Shown piece by piece: positions 47,448 to 55,703 of a stretch of DNA of 64,000 nt. Numbering within the stretch: the stretch's first letter is position 1; every line of letters begins with the position of its first letter. The DNA lies in the NCBI RefSeq assembly GCF_003201205.1, contig NZ_QICN01000011.1, positions 118,410-182,409 on the forward strand, given 5' to 3'. A model generated the notes under the pieces. That model saw nothing but the letters and a program-made list of their open reading frames with translations, was not told the DNA's origin and made no database searches. The DNA comes from Sinimarinibacterium flocculans. Lineage in GTDB: Bacteria; Pseudomonadota; Gammaproteobacteria; Nevskiales; Nevskiaceae. The position numbers and the translations under genes were made by a program.

Positions 47448-48374
47448 TCACGTGTAGCCGCCCTCGTGCGGTCGCGAGAAGCGGCAGACCTCGATCAGGT
47501 GCACGAGGCCCGGCAGGATCGCCGCCAGCGTTTCCTCGGCCCCCTTCCGCGAACCCGGAAAGGTGCAGACCACGGTGCCGCCGGCGAGGCCTGCGATGCC
47601 GCGCGACAGCATCGCGTACGGCGTGCGTGCCTGGCCGAAGCCGCGGGCCGCTTCCATCAGACCCGGCAGTTCGGTCGACAGCAGCGGCTGGACCGTCTCG
47701 ACGGTCCGGTCGCGCGCACCTACGCCGGTGCCGCCGACGGTGACGATCAGGTCCGGACGCTGCTCGAGCCACGCGCGCAGCCGCCGGTCGAGTTGTTCCG
47801 GCTCGTCCGGCAGCACCTCGTAACCGGCGATGTCGAAGCCGGCGTCCGCCAGCCCGTCCGCGACCGAGCGGCCCGCGGTGTCCGGCTTCTTGCCGGCCGC
47901 GACGGTATCCGACAGCACGATCACCGCGGCGCGCCCGGCCTTGGCCTTGCGCCCGAACTGGGTCTTGCCGCCCTTCTTCTCGGCCAGATGGATGCCGTCG
48001 ATGCGCAGCGTCCCGGTATCGACGTGCGGCTTCATCATGTCGTAGACGCACAGCGCCGCCGCGCTGACGGCGGTCAGCGCCTCCATCTCGATGCCGGTCG
48101 CGGCGATCGTGCGCACCGTGGCGCGGATCGCCAGCGCGTCGTCTTCGGGCTCGAAGTCGAGATGCGCGTCGAGCACCGGAATCGGGTGGCAGTGCGGCAA
48201 CCAGTTGGGGGTCTGCTTGACGGCCATGATGCCGGCGATGCGCGCGCACTCGACGACGTCGCCCTTGTCGACACGGCGTTCGCGCACCATCGCGATGCCC
48301 TCGGCACCGAGGCGGATGCGACCGCTTGCCGTCGCGCTGCGCAGCGTGGTCGGTTTGAGCGTGATGTCACGCAT
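47448..48374 (-). CDS. moaCB: MoaC-MoaB fusion
   Basis: A 308-residue two-domain protein. Residues 1-150 are MoaC (cyclic pyranopterin monophosphate synthase), with VVECARIAGIMAVKQTPNWLPHCHPIP and the GIEMEALTAVSAAALCVYDMMK core. After a short linker, residues 155-308 are a MoaB/Mog-type adenylyl-transfer-fold domain with VGGTGVGARD and the FPGSRKGAEE loop. The ATG at 48374 overlaps moaE by eight bases. MoaC/MoaB fusions are known in some proteobacteria; here they would supply cofactor to NasA. Confidence 0.93.
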   Translation of the reverse strand: MRDITLKPTTLRSATASGRIRLGAEGIAMVRERRVDKGDVVECARIAGIMAVKQTPNWLPHCHPIPVLDAHLDFEPEDDALAIRATVRTIAATGIEMEALTAVSAAALCVYDMMKPHVDTGTLRIDGIHLAEKKGGKTQFGRKAKAGRAAVIVLSDTVAAGKKPDTAGRSVADGLADAGFDIAGYEVLPDEPEQLDRRLRAWLEQRPDLIVTVGGTGVGARDRTVETVQPLLSTELPGLMEAARGFGQARTPYAMLSRGIAGLAGGTVVCTFPGSRKGAEETLAAILPGLVHLIEVCRFSRPHEGGYT

Positions 48375-48885
48375 GCTGGTGTCCGTGATCGTGATGGCGG
48401 TGGTCGTGCCCGGCGTCGTCCTCATGCGGCTGCGCCGCATCCTCGGCGATGCAGCAGCCGGTGACGAAGGCGCTGCTGCCGTCGGTGTAGAACTCCTCCT
48501 TCCAGATCGGCACGCGGTGCTTCACCGCGTCGACCACCGCGCGCAGCGCAGCGAAGGCTTCGGCACGGTGCGGGGCGCGCACCACGGCCAGGATCGCCGA
48601 CTCGCCGATGGCCAGTGCGCCGATGCGATGCACGACGCGGCACACCGGCACACCATGCTTCGCGGCAATCTCCTGCTCGATACCGCGGATCATCTTGTCG
48701 GCGAGCGCCGCGTGCGCCGTGTAGACCAGATGCGCGACCGGCTTGCCTTCGTGGTGATTGCGCACGGTGCCGGCGAAGACCGCGAGCGCGCCGCAGTCGT
48801 CGCGTTCGGAGCCGGTGAGCAGGGCGTCTAGGGACAGGGGCGTGTCCTGGATGCGGGGCTGGTTGATGTCGTGCATTTGGATCAT
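48367..48885 (-). CDS. moaE: Molybdopterin synthase catalytic subunit MoaE
   Basis: A 172-residue MoaE, which converts cyclic pyranopterin monophosphate to molybdopterin with MoaD-thiocarboxylate. The family motifs are FAGTVRNHHEGKPVAHLVYTAH, HRIGALAIGE and VDAVKHRVPIWKEEFYTDGS (catalytic lysines). The C-terminal tail HEDDAGHDHRHHDHGHQHA is not part of the usual fold and is histidine-rich; it is encoded where the gene overlaps moaCB. The start may be the ATG at 48885 or 48876. Confidence 0.94.
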   Translation of the reverse strand: MIQMHDINQPRIQDTPLSLDALLTGSERDDCGALAVFAGTVRNHHEGKPVAHLVYTAHAALADKMIRGIEQEIAAKHGVPVCRVVHRIGALAIGESAILAVVRAPHRAEAFAALRAVVDAVKHRVPIWKEEFYTDGSSAFVTGCCIAEDAAQPHEDDAGHDHRHHDHGHQHA

Positions 48886-48912
48886 TCAACAGTCATCACA
48901 CGGCCGCGAGGC

Positions 48913-49006
48913 CTCGATACACCGCCCGCATTGCGGGCGGCACTCGGCCCGAACGGATCGGACCCTGTCCCGTTCGCGTCGAGTAGCCGCGCAGCGGCGT
49001 ATCGAG
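48913..49006. repeat. Inverted REP-like doublet (REPIN)
   Basis: Two copies of a stem-loop unit face each other. Left copy (48913-48956) starts CTCGATACACCGC, has a stem-loop with CCGCCCGC and ends ACTCGGCCCGAACGG. The right copy (48970-49006), read on the other strand, starts CTCGATACGCCGC, has a smaller stem, and ends ACTCGACGCGAACGG. It is a REP doublet sitting between moaE and moaD, breaking the otherwise compact mo operon. No REP-associated transposase is in the window. Confidence 0.6.
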
Positions 49007-49021
49007 ACGTCACGAGCATGC

Positions 49022-49282
49022 TCACCCGCCCGCCACCGGCGGCAACAACGCAATCTCATCGCCGGCCTTGAGTGGATACGTGCGTCGCACGATCTCGTCG
49101 CCAAGTGCGACTGCGCACTGCTTCAGCAGCGCGGCGAAGTCGTCACCGCGTTGCGCCAGTGCCGCCAGGGCATCGGCAACCGTGGCCGGTTCGCCGAGCT
49201 GCACACTCAGCCATTCGTCGCCGGCGAGCCGGCGCGCCGGGCCGAAACACTGCACTCGCACCTCGATGCGCGATCCGGCCAC
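49022..49282 (-). CDS. moaD: Molybdopterin synthase sulfur carrier subunit MoaD
   Basis: An 86-residue ubiquitin-fold protein ending in the Gly-Gly that carries the thiocarboxylate (LLPPVAGG). It has the strand pattern VRVQCFGPARRLAGDE and the conserved DEIALLPP before the end. The GTG at 49282 begins one base after the moaA stop, so moaA and moaD are coupled. Confidence 0.92.
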   Translation of the reverse strand: MAGSRIEVRVQCFGPARRLAGDEWLSVQLGEPATVADALAALAQRGDDFAALLKQCAVALGDEIVRRTYPLKAGDEIALLPPVAGG

Positions 49283-49283
49283 C

Positions 49284-50279
49284 TCAGCCTCCCATCACGT
49301 GCATGGTGATCGGCCGTTCGACATAGCCTGGCCGCTCGGCGTAACCCGCTTCCTTGTGCCAGACGTGCGCGCGCATGCGCGCCTCGATCGCATCGTCGTC
49401 GGCACCCTCGCGCAGCATCGTGCGCAGGTCCGGACCGTCCGCGGAGAACAGGCAGGAATAGAGCCGTCCGGTGGCCGATACGCGCACGCGGTCGCAGCGG
49501 CGGCAGAACGGTTTGGACACCGTGGAGATCATGCCCAGCGCGTAGCGGCCGTCGATGCGGAAGTAATGCGCCGGATCGTCGCTCGGCGCCTCGGCCTCGA
49601 TCGTGTAGTGCGGCGCCAGCTGCGCCAGGATCTCGTCCTCGCGCACCACGCGCTCCGCATTCCAGTAGCCGCGACCGTCGAGCGGCATGAACTCGATGAA
49701 GCGCAGCGGCAGATGCTCCGCCAGCGCCCAGCGCACCAGCGGCAGCACTTCGTCCTCGTTGTGTCCGCGCAGGATCACGCTGTTGATCTTGACCGGCAGG
49801 CCCGCGGCGCGCGCCGCGTCGATGCCGCGCAGCACCGGGGCCAGGTCCCCGCCGGTCAGGCGCGCGAAACCCTGCGGCGTGACCGCGTCGAGGCTGACGT
49901 TGAGGTCGTCGAGCCCGGCGGCGCGCAGCGGCGCCGCGAGGCGGTCGAGGCGGACGCCGTTGCTGGTCAGCGCGAGGCGTTCGAGACCTTCTGCGCGCAG
50001 CGCGTCGAGCGCCGTGGTGATCTGCGTGATCTCGGCGCGCAGCAAGGGTTCGCCGCCGGTGAGGCGGATCTCGCTGATGCCCAGGCGGGCGACGAACAGG
50101 CGCGCCAGCCGCTGCAGCTCGGCGCCGTCCAGCAGCGTGTCGCGCGGCAGCCACTGCGGATGCTCGGGCATGCAGTAGACGCAGCGCAGGTTGCAGCGAT
50201 CGGTCAGCGACAGCCGCAGCTTGCGTTTGCGACGTCCGCGGGCATCGGCCAGCGGTGTGTGCAGTGCCGGCGGCGTCAT
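49284..50279 (-). CDS. moaA: GTP 3',8-cyclase MoaA
   Basis: A radical-SAM enzyme making the pyranopterin precursor from GTP. The 331 residues have the radical-SAM cluster CNLRCVYC near residue 30, the SAM-binding GGEPLL, and the C-terminal cluster CRRCDR with a third Cys in GRLYSC. It ends with Gly-Gly (HVMGG), which MoaA activity requires. The ATG at 50279 overlaps the mobA stop (TGATG); a second ATG at 50285 is in frame. Confidence 0.96.
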   Translation of the reverse strand: MTPPALHTPLADARGRRKRKLRLSLTDRCNLRCVYCMPEHPQWLPRDTLLDGAELQRLARLFVARLGISEIRLTGGEPLLRAEITQITTALDALRAEGLERLALTSNGVRLDRLAAPLRAAGLDDLNVSLDAVTPQGFARLTGGDLAPVLRGIDAARAAGLPVKINSVILRGHNEDEVLPLVRWALAEHLPLRFIEFMPLDGRGYWNAERVVREDEILAQLAPHYTIEAEAPSDDPAHYFRIDGRYALGMISTVSKPFCRRCDRVRVSATGRLYSCLFSADGPDLRTMLREGADDDAIEARMRAHVWHKEAGYAERPGYVERPITMHVMGG

Positions 50280-50860
50280 CAGCATGCCAGCGCCTCCGGG
50301 GTGTTGAGGTTGGCGCAGCGCCAGCCGGCAAAGGTCACGGCGACGGCGCCGCGTGCGTGCAGGAAATCGCGCACCGCGCGCCGCGGCGAGGCCGCCGCTT
50401 GCGCCAGCGCGCCGGCCAGCGTCGTGCGCAGCGCGCAGACGACGTACTGCGGTCCGTCGACGTCCTTCGCGTATGCCGCGTCGCGATCGGCATCCTGCGC
50501 CGCATCGAGCAGGCGTGCGACCAGGTCCGCCGGCAGCGCCAGCGTGTCGCAGGGCACGCAGGCGATCCATGCGCTGCGCGCCTGCCGTGCCGCTGCGGCG
50601 ATGCCGGCGAGCGGCCCGGCGAATCCGGGCTGTGCGTCGCGCACGACCTCGGCACTGAAGCTCGCGTAGTGATCGAGGTTGCGGTTGGCGCTGATCATCA
50701 GCGCGTCGACCTGCGGGCGCAGCGCGTCGAGCTGGCGTTCGGCCAGCGTGCGTCCTTCGCGCAGCAGCAGGCCCTTGTCGCGACCGTCCATGCGCTGCCC
50801 GCGGCCGCCGGCGAGGACGACCCCGGTGACACGGCGCTGCGGTTCGGCTGCACGGATCAT
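50279..50860 (-). CDS. mobA: Molybdenum cofactor guanylyltransferase
   Basis: Joins GMP to molybdopterin to form the guanine dinucleotide cofactor used by NasA-type reductases. The 193-residue product begins with the GTP-binding loop VLAGGRGQRMDGRDKGL and has VPCDTLALP later. The ATG at 50860 begins the true frame; the longer frame upstream is spurious. Diverges from the ModE-like gene. Confidence 0.94.
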   Translation of the reverse strand: MIRAAEPQRRVTGVVLAGGRGQRMDGRDKGLLLREGRTLAERQLDALRPQVDALMISANRNLDHYASFSAEVVRDAQPGFAGPLAGIAAAARQARSAWIACVPCDTLALPADLVARLLDAAQDADRDAAYAKDVDGPQYVVCALRTTLAGALAQAAASPRRAVRDFLHARGAVAVTFAGWRCANLNTPEALAC

Positions 50861-50888
50861 GGGACTGCAGAAGATACCAGCGTTGTGC

Positions 50889-50904
50889 ATCGAGATATAT
50901 AACG
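50889..50904. promoter_or_regulatory. ModE-like operator in the mobA-modE gap
   Basis: ATCGAGATATATAACG is close to the two half-sites of the E. coli ModE operator (ATCGnTATATA and TATATAACGAT), joined without the usual spacer and partly palindromic. It lies in the 102-base gap between mobA and the ModE-like gene, where a regulator of both would bind. Confidence 0.45.
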
Positions 50905-50962
50905 CTTGCCGGCCGCGCCGTGCTGTGGAAGGCTGCGGCATCCCCGTTCCGGTTCTCTGCCG

Positions 50963-51313
50963 ATGCCGCGCCGCCGCCTGAGCATACGTTCCCAGTTCTG
51001 GCTGATGGCCGGCGACGAGGCCCTCGCCGGTCCCGGCCGCATCGAACTGCTGCGCCTGATCCACGCGACCGGCTCGATCCGCCAGGCCGCCCTGCAGATG
51101 GGCATGAGCTACCGCGCCGCCTGGGACGCGATCGACGCGATGAACCGGCGCGCGGGCGCCGCTCTGGTCACGCGGCTCACCGGCGGTCGCCGCGGTGGCG
51201 GTGCGCAGCTGACCGAGCTCGGCGAACGGCTCATCCGCACCTACGCCCGGCTCGAGACCGCTCATGCGCGCCACGTCGAGCGCATGAGCGCGAAGCTGCA
51301 GACGCTGCTGTAG
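50963..51313 (+). CDS. ModE-like winged-helix regulator without molybdate domains
   Basis: A 116-residue protein that equals only the DNA-binding N-terminal domain of ModE: IELLRLIHATGSIRQAALQMGMSYRAAWDAIDAMNRRAG is the winged-helix pattern (residues 25-64), followed by VTRLTGGRRGGGAQLTELGE. The two C-terminal molybdate-binding (TOBE) domains of E. coli ModE are absent, so it cannot sense molybdate by itself in the usual way. Located between mobA and nasA. Confidence 0.88.
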   Translation: MPRRRLSIRSQFWLMAGDEALAGPGRIELLRLIHATGSIRQAALQMGMSYRAAWDAIDAMNRRAGAALVTRLTGGRRGGGAQLTELGERLIRTYARLETAHARHVERMSAKLQTLL

Positions 51314-51322
51314 CGCGATCCG

Positions 51323-51339
51323 GCCGGCCTCAGGCCGGC
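51323..51339. other. 7-bp hairpin over the nasA stop
   Basis: GCCGGCC and GGCCGGC around TCA, overlapping the nasA stop codon between the convergent ends of the ModE-like gene and nasA. No U-tract. Confidence 0.4.
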
Positions 51340-54062
51340 ACCAGCGAGGTCGCGATCAGGGCCTTGAGTTCGGGGATGCACGAACCGCAGTTGGTGCCGC
51401 ACTGCAGCTTGCGGCCCAGTGCCTCGGCGCTGTGACAGCCGCCGCGGACGGCTTCGACGATGCAGTTGCGCCCGATGCCGAAGCAGGAGCACACGGTCGG
51501 ACCGGCATCGGCGCCGCGGTCGGTGGGTTCGCCCACCAGCAGGCCGATGCGGTCGAGATCCTCGAGCCGCTCCTTGGCGAACAGGCCCGACAACCAGGCG
51601 CGCGACGGCAGGTCGGGCCGCGGCGACACGAACAGGCAGGCCTCGATGCGGTCGTCGACGACCCAGGCGGCGCGGTACTGGCCGGCGGTGCGGTCCTCGT
51701 ACTCGATCCAGTCGGCATCGGTGGCGTGCACGCCCAGCGCGGTGCGCGCGAACGCGGACCACTCGCCGACGCGTTCGCGTCCCGCGAACTCGTAGCGCAG
51801 GAAGCGGTGGCCGGTGACGCGCGTCCACCAGATGACCTGGTCCATCGGCAGCGGCGTGCGGCTCAGCACGAAGCCATGCCAGAGCACGGCGAAATCCTCG
51901 ACCCGCGCCGGCGTGTGCTTGAACTCGGGTTCGCCCGACACCGGATCGACGACGGGATTCACCAGGCTGCCGACGCGTGCGTCCGATGCGTATTGCGCGT
52001 TCCAGTGGATCGGCACGAAGGCGGTGCGACGCGGCAGCTCGCCGCTGGTGCGCACGCGCGCGACCAGACTGCCCCAGCGGGTCGACACGCGCGCCAGCCC
52101 GCCTTCGCGCACGCCGCTGAGCAGGGCGTCCTGGGGATGCAGGTCGACATAGGGTTCGTCGATGTGTGCCGCCAGTCGCGGTGACAGGCCGGTCCGCGTC
52201 ATCGTGTGCCAGTGGTCGCGCACGCGGCCGGTATTGAGTGCGAGCGGGAAGTCCTCGTCGCGGGCATGCATCGGCAGACGCGGCGGCGTCGCCACGAAGC
52301 GGGCCTTGCGATCGGCGGTATAGAAGCGGCCGTCGGAAAAGACGCGCGGCATGAACGCGTCCGCCGACACCGCATCGGGCCGCTGATCGCTGCCGTCCTG
52401 GCCGGAGACGGGCCAGCGTACCGGCGCCAGCGCATCGTAGTCGCCGGCGCTCATGCCGACGAGACCAGAGAGATTCAGATAGCGCGGCACCTCGTCGTCG
52501 GCGTTGCCGAACGTCGTGAGCCGGGCGTGTTCGTCGAAGATCTGCCCGGGTCCGTCGTAGGCGAAGGCGTCGGTGAAGCCCCAGCGTCGGCCGATCTCGG
52601 CGAGGGCCCACCAGTCGGGCCGGGCTTCGCCGGGCGCCGGCAGGAAGGCCCGCTGGCGGGAAATGCGGCGTTCCGAGTTGGTGACGGTGCCGTCCTTCTC
52701 GCCCCAGGCCAGCGCCGGCAGCAGCACGTGTGCATAGGCCGTGGTGTCGGTCTTGTGCATGACGTCGGAGACGACGACGAACTCGCACTTGGCCAGCGCC
52801 CGCTTCACCTGGTCCGCGTCCGGCAGGCTGACGACCGGGTTGGTCGCCATGATCCACACCGCCTTGACCCGCCCGGCCTCGATGGCCTCGAACAGCTCCA
52901 CGGCCTTGAGGCCGGGTCGTTCGGCGATGCACGGGCTGTCCCAGAACGTCTGCACCAGCTGGCGGTGCCGCGCGTTCTCGAGGTCCATGTGTGCGGCGAG
53001 CATGTTGGCGAGGCCGCCCACCTCGCGCCCGCCCATGGCGTTCGGCTGTCCGGTGATCGAGAACGGACCGGCGCCCGGCTTGCCGATGCGCCCGGTCAGC
53101 AGGTGGCAGTTGATGATGCTGTTGACCTTGTCGGTGCCCGCTGAGGACTGGTTCACGCCCATCGAGAACGCGGTGATGGTCTTCGCGGTGCGCGCGAACA
53201 GGCGGTAGAACTCGGCGATCAGCGACTCGTCGACGCCGCACTGGCGCGCCACCGCACGCACGCTGCCGGCGGTGTTGTCGGCCACGGCAAGGGCGCGGTC
53301 GAAGCCGCGGGTATGCGCGTCGACGAAGTGCGTATCGACGACGCCGTGCTGATACAGGAACGACAGCAGGCCGTTGAACAGCCAGACGTCGGTGCCCGCG
53401 CGAACCGGCAGGTGCAGGTCGGCGGCGTCGGTCGTGGCGGTGCGCCGCGGATCGACGACCACCACCTTCATCTGCGGCCGGGCGGCCTTGGCCTTGACGA
53501 TGCGCTGGTAGAGGATCGGATGGCACCACGCGGTGTTCGAGCCCACCAGCACGACGAGGTCGGCGTCTTCGAGGTCCTCGTAGGACACCGGCACGATGTC
53601 CTCGCCGAAGGCCCGCTTGTGGCCGGCGACGGCCGAGGACATGCACAGCCGCGAGTTGGTGTCGATGTTGGCCGAGCCGACGAAACCCTTCACCAGCTTG
53701 TTGGCGACGTAATAGTCCTCGGTCAGCAGCTGTCCGGACACGTACCAGGCCACCGCCTGCGGGCCGTCCTCGCGGATGATGCGACGGAACTCGCGGGCGA
53801 CGACGTCGAGCGCGGTGTCCCAGCTCACCCGTTGCAGCTCGCGACCGCCGGCCGGCTCGCGCAGCATCGGATGCAGCGCGCGCCCTTCCGGCACCAGCGT
53901 TTCGCCCAGCGCCGCGCCCTTCACGCACAGCTTGCCGGCGTTGGTCGGGTGCGTCGCATCGCCGCTGACCTCGGTGGCATCGCCGCGGACGAGGACGTCG
54001 ACGCCGCAGCCGGTGCCGCAGTACGGGCAGGTGGTCTTGACCGGACGCCCCGCCTCGCTCAT
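51330..54062 (-). CDS. nasA: Assimilatory nitrate reductase catalytic subunit
   Basis: A 910-residue molybdopterin-guanine-dinucleotide enzyme that reduces nitrate to nitrite in the cytoplasm. The N-terminal 4Fe-4S cluster is CPYCGTGC plus a later LCVKG; then come molybdopterin domains (MGVNQSSAGTDK, TGQPNAMGGREVGG). A C-terminal BFD-like [2Fe-2S] domain (VCSCFGIG, then LQCGTNCGSC) makes it longer than the roughly 700-residue cyanobacterial NarB. The ATG at 54062 overlaps the previous stop by four bases. Confidence 0.96.
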   Translation of the reverse strand: MSEAGRPVKTTCPYCGTGCGVDVLVRGDATEVSGDATHPTNAGKLCVKGAALGETLVPEGRALHPMLREPAGGRELQRVSWDTALDVVAREFRRIIREDGPQAVAWYVSGQLLTEDYYVANKLVKGFVGSANIDTNSRLCMSSAVAGHKRAFGEDIVPVSYEDLEDADLVVLVGSNTAWCHPILYQRIVKAKAARPQMKVVVVDPRRTATTDAADLHLPVRAGTDVWLFNGLLSFLYQHGVVDTHFVDAHTRGFDRALAVADNTAGSVRAVARQCGVDESLIAEFYRLFARTAKTITAFSMGVNQSSAGTDKVNSIINCHLLTGRIGKPGAGPFSITGQPNAMGGREVGGLANMLAAHMDLENARHRQLVQTFWDSPCIAERPGLKAVELFEAIEAGRVKAVWIMATNPVVSLPDADQVKRALAKCEFVVVSDVMHKTDTTAYAHVLLPALAWGEKDGTVTNSERRISRQRAFLPAPGEARPDWWALAEIGRRWGFTDAFAYDGPGQIFDEHARLTTFGNADDEVPRYLNLSGLVGMSAGDYDALAPVRWPVSGQDGSDQRPDAVSADAFMPRVFSDGRFYTADRKARFVATPPRLPMHARDEDFPLALNTGRVRDHWHTMTRTGLSPRLAAHIDEPYVDLHPQDALLSGVREGGLARVSTRWGSLVARVRTSGELPRRTAFVPIHWNAQYASDARVGSLVNPVVDPVSGEPEFKHTPARVEDFAVLWHGFVLSRTPLPMDQVIWWTRVTGHRFLRYEFAGRERVGEWSAFARTALGVHATDADWIEYEDRTAGQYRAAWVVDDRIEACLFVSPRPDLPSRAWLSGLFAKERLEDLDRIGLLVGEPTDRGADAGPTVCSCFGIGRNCIVEAVRGGCHSAEALGRKLQCGTNCGSCIPELKALIATSLVPA

Positions 54063-55327
54063 GTCGCGGCCTCGCAGAACGCGCGGCCGAAGACGAGGCG
54101 GTTGCGGATGGCGGAGATGTCGGTGCCCTGCTGCATCAGCTCGAAGTACCAGCTGCCGTCGCCGACGTCGCCGTAGAGCACGGCGCCGACGATGCGGTTG
54201 CCGCGCAGCACCAGGCGCTTGTAGGTGCCGCGTCGCGGATCGCGGAACACCAGGTCCTCGGTATCCGGTCCGCCGACGAAATCGCCGGCGGAGAACAGGT
54301 CGATGCCGGTGACCTTGAGCCGGGTCGAGGTTGCGGCCTGCACGTAGCGTCGATGACCGTGCCCAGCGAGATGCGTGGCGCAGACGCGCGCCTGCTCCCA
54401 GATCGGCGCGACCAGGCCGAATGTGGCCTTGCGGTGCTGCACGCATTCGCCGACCGCGTAGATGCGCGGGTCCGACAGGCTCTGCAGCGTGTCGTCGACG
54501 ACGATGGCGCGTTCGCAGTGCAGTCCGGCGGTCTTCGCCAGCTCGACGTTGGGCCGCACGCCGACGGCCATGACGACCAGATCGGCCGCAATCCGCTCGC
54601 CGTTCGCGAACTGCAGGCCGGTGACGTGATCCTCTCCGAGGATCGCCTCGGTCTGCGCTTCGAGCAGGATGCGGATGCCGCGCCGCTCCAGCGCCTGCCG
54701 CAGCAGCGCCGCCGCCGGCTTGTCGAGCTGGCGCTCCATCAGGCTGTCCATGACGTGGACCACGGTCACGTCCATGCCCTGGCGCTTGAGGCCGTTCGCC
54801 GCCTCCAGGCCGAGCAGGCCACCGCCGATGACCACGGCCCGGCCATGATCACGCGCGCGTGCCGCGGCGAGCATGGTCTGCACGTCGTGCAGGTCGCGGA
54901 ACGCGATCACGCCGGGTAGCTGCGCGCCCGGGACCGGGATCACGAAGGGCCTGGAACCGGTGGCGAGCAGCAGGCGGTCGTAGGCGACCTCGCGCCCCGA
55001 CGCCGACCGCACCCGGCAACGGTGACGATCGATGGCCACCACCGGATCGCCGCTGTGCAGGGTGATGCCGTGGGTGGCGTACCACTCGCGGCTGTTGATG
55101 ATGATGTCGTCGACGGTCTTCTCGCCGGCCAGCACCGGCGACAGCAGGATGCGGTTGTAGTTGCCGTGCGGCTCGGCGCCGAACACCGTGATGTCGTACA
55201 GGCTGCCGTCGAGGCGGAGCAGTTCCTCGACGGTGCGCATCCCCGCCATGCCGTTGCCGATCACGACCAGCCGTGGCCGTGGCCGGGCGGTCTGCGGCAG
55301 CACGTGCTCGGGCAGGGGCATGGTCAT
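54059..55327 (-). CDS. NirB-N-like FAD-dependent electron-transfer reductase
   Basis: A 422-residue pyridine-nucleotide-disulfide oxidoreductase with FAD-binding VVIGNGMAGM near residue 20 and NAD(P)H-binding VVIGGGLLGLEAANGLKR near residue 155. It has the same N-terminal pattern as NirB, but no siroheme or Fe-S domains follow. By position between nirD and nasA it probably feeds electrons to NasA, as the NasB-type reductase does in other bacteria; that role is inferred. ATGA overlaps with nirD and with nasA. Confidence 0.85.
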   Translation of the reverse strand: MTMPLPEHVLPQTARPRPRLVVIGNGMAGMRTVEELLRLDGSLYDITVFGAEPHGNYNRILLSPVLAGEKTVDDIIINSREWYATHGITLHSGDPVVAIDRHRCRVRSASGREVAYDRLLLATGSRPFVIPVPGAQLPGVIAFRDLHDVQTMLAAARARDHGRAVVIGGGLLGLEAANGLKRQGMDVTVVHVMDSLMERQLDKPAAALLRQALERRGIRILLEAQTEAILGEDHVTGLQFANGERIAADLVVMAVGVRPNVELAKTAGLHCERAIVVDDTLQSLSDPRIYAVGECVQHRKATFGLVAPIWEQARVCATHLAGHGHRRYVQAATSTRLKVTGIDLFSAGDFVGGPDTEDLVFRDPRRGTYKRLVLRGNRIVGAVLYGDVGDGSWYFELMQQGTDISAIRNRLVFGRAFCEAAT

Positions 55328-55689
55328 GCGGCGATCAGTACGCGGCCATCGGCCACCCGCACGCGCCACGTGCGCAAGCTGACGCCCGGGTCCTCGACGC
55401 ATTCGCCGGTGGCGAGGTCGAAATGCTGCTTGTAGATCGGCGAGGCGACGACGAGCCGCTCGCCGAGATTGCCGACCAGCCCGCGCGACAGGACGTTGGC
55501 GTCCGAGAACGGATCGCCGTTGTCGATCGCGAAGAGCTGTTCCTGACCGTCGTCGACGAGACGGAAGACCGCGACCTGGCAGCCCTCGACCAGCGCGCAG
55601 ACGCCGGTGTTGGGCCAGATGTCGTCGACGGCACAGACGTCGGTCCAGCCGGTATCCGTCGACGGGCCGTCCATGTTCGAGCCGTCCAC
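55324..55689 (-). CDS. nirD: Assimilatory nitrite reductase small subunit
   Basis: A 121-residue NirD, the small partner of NirB, with the Rieske-like fold but without the Cys/His cluster ligands (VCALVEGCQVAVFRLVDDG; AIDNGDPFSDANVLSRG; QHFDLATGECVEDP). The GTG at 55689 is taken as start since GGGAGG lies close upstream; an ATG at 55674 is possible. Ends overlapping the next start (ATGA). Confidence 0.93.
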   Translation of the reverse strand: MDGSNMDGPSTDTGWTDVCAVDDIWPNTGVCALVEGCQVAVFRLVDDGQEQLFAIDNGDPFSDANVLSRGLVGNLGERLVVASPIYKQHFDLATGECVEDPGVSLRTWRVRVADGRVLIAA

Positions 55690-55703
55690 TGCGCCTCCCT
55701 CCC

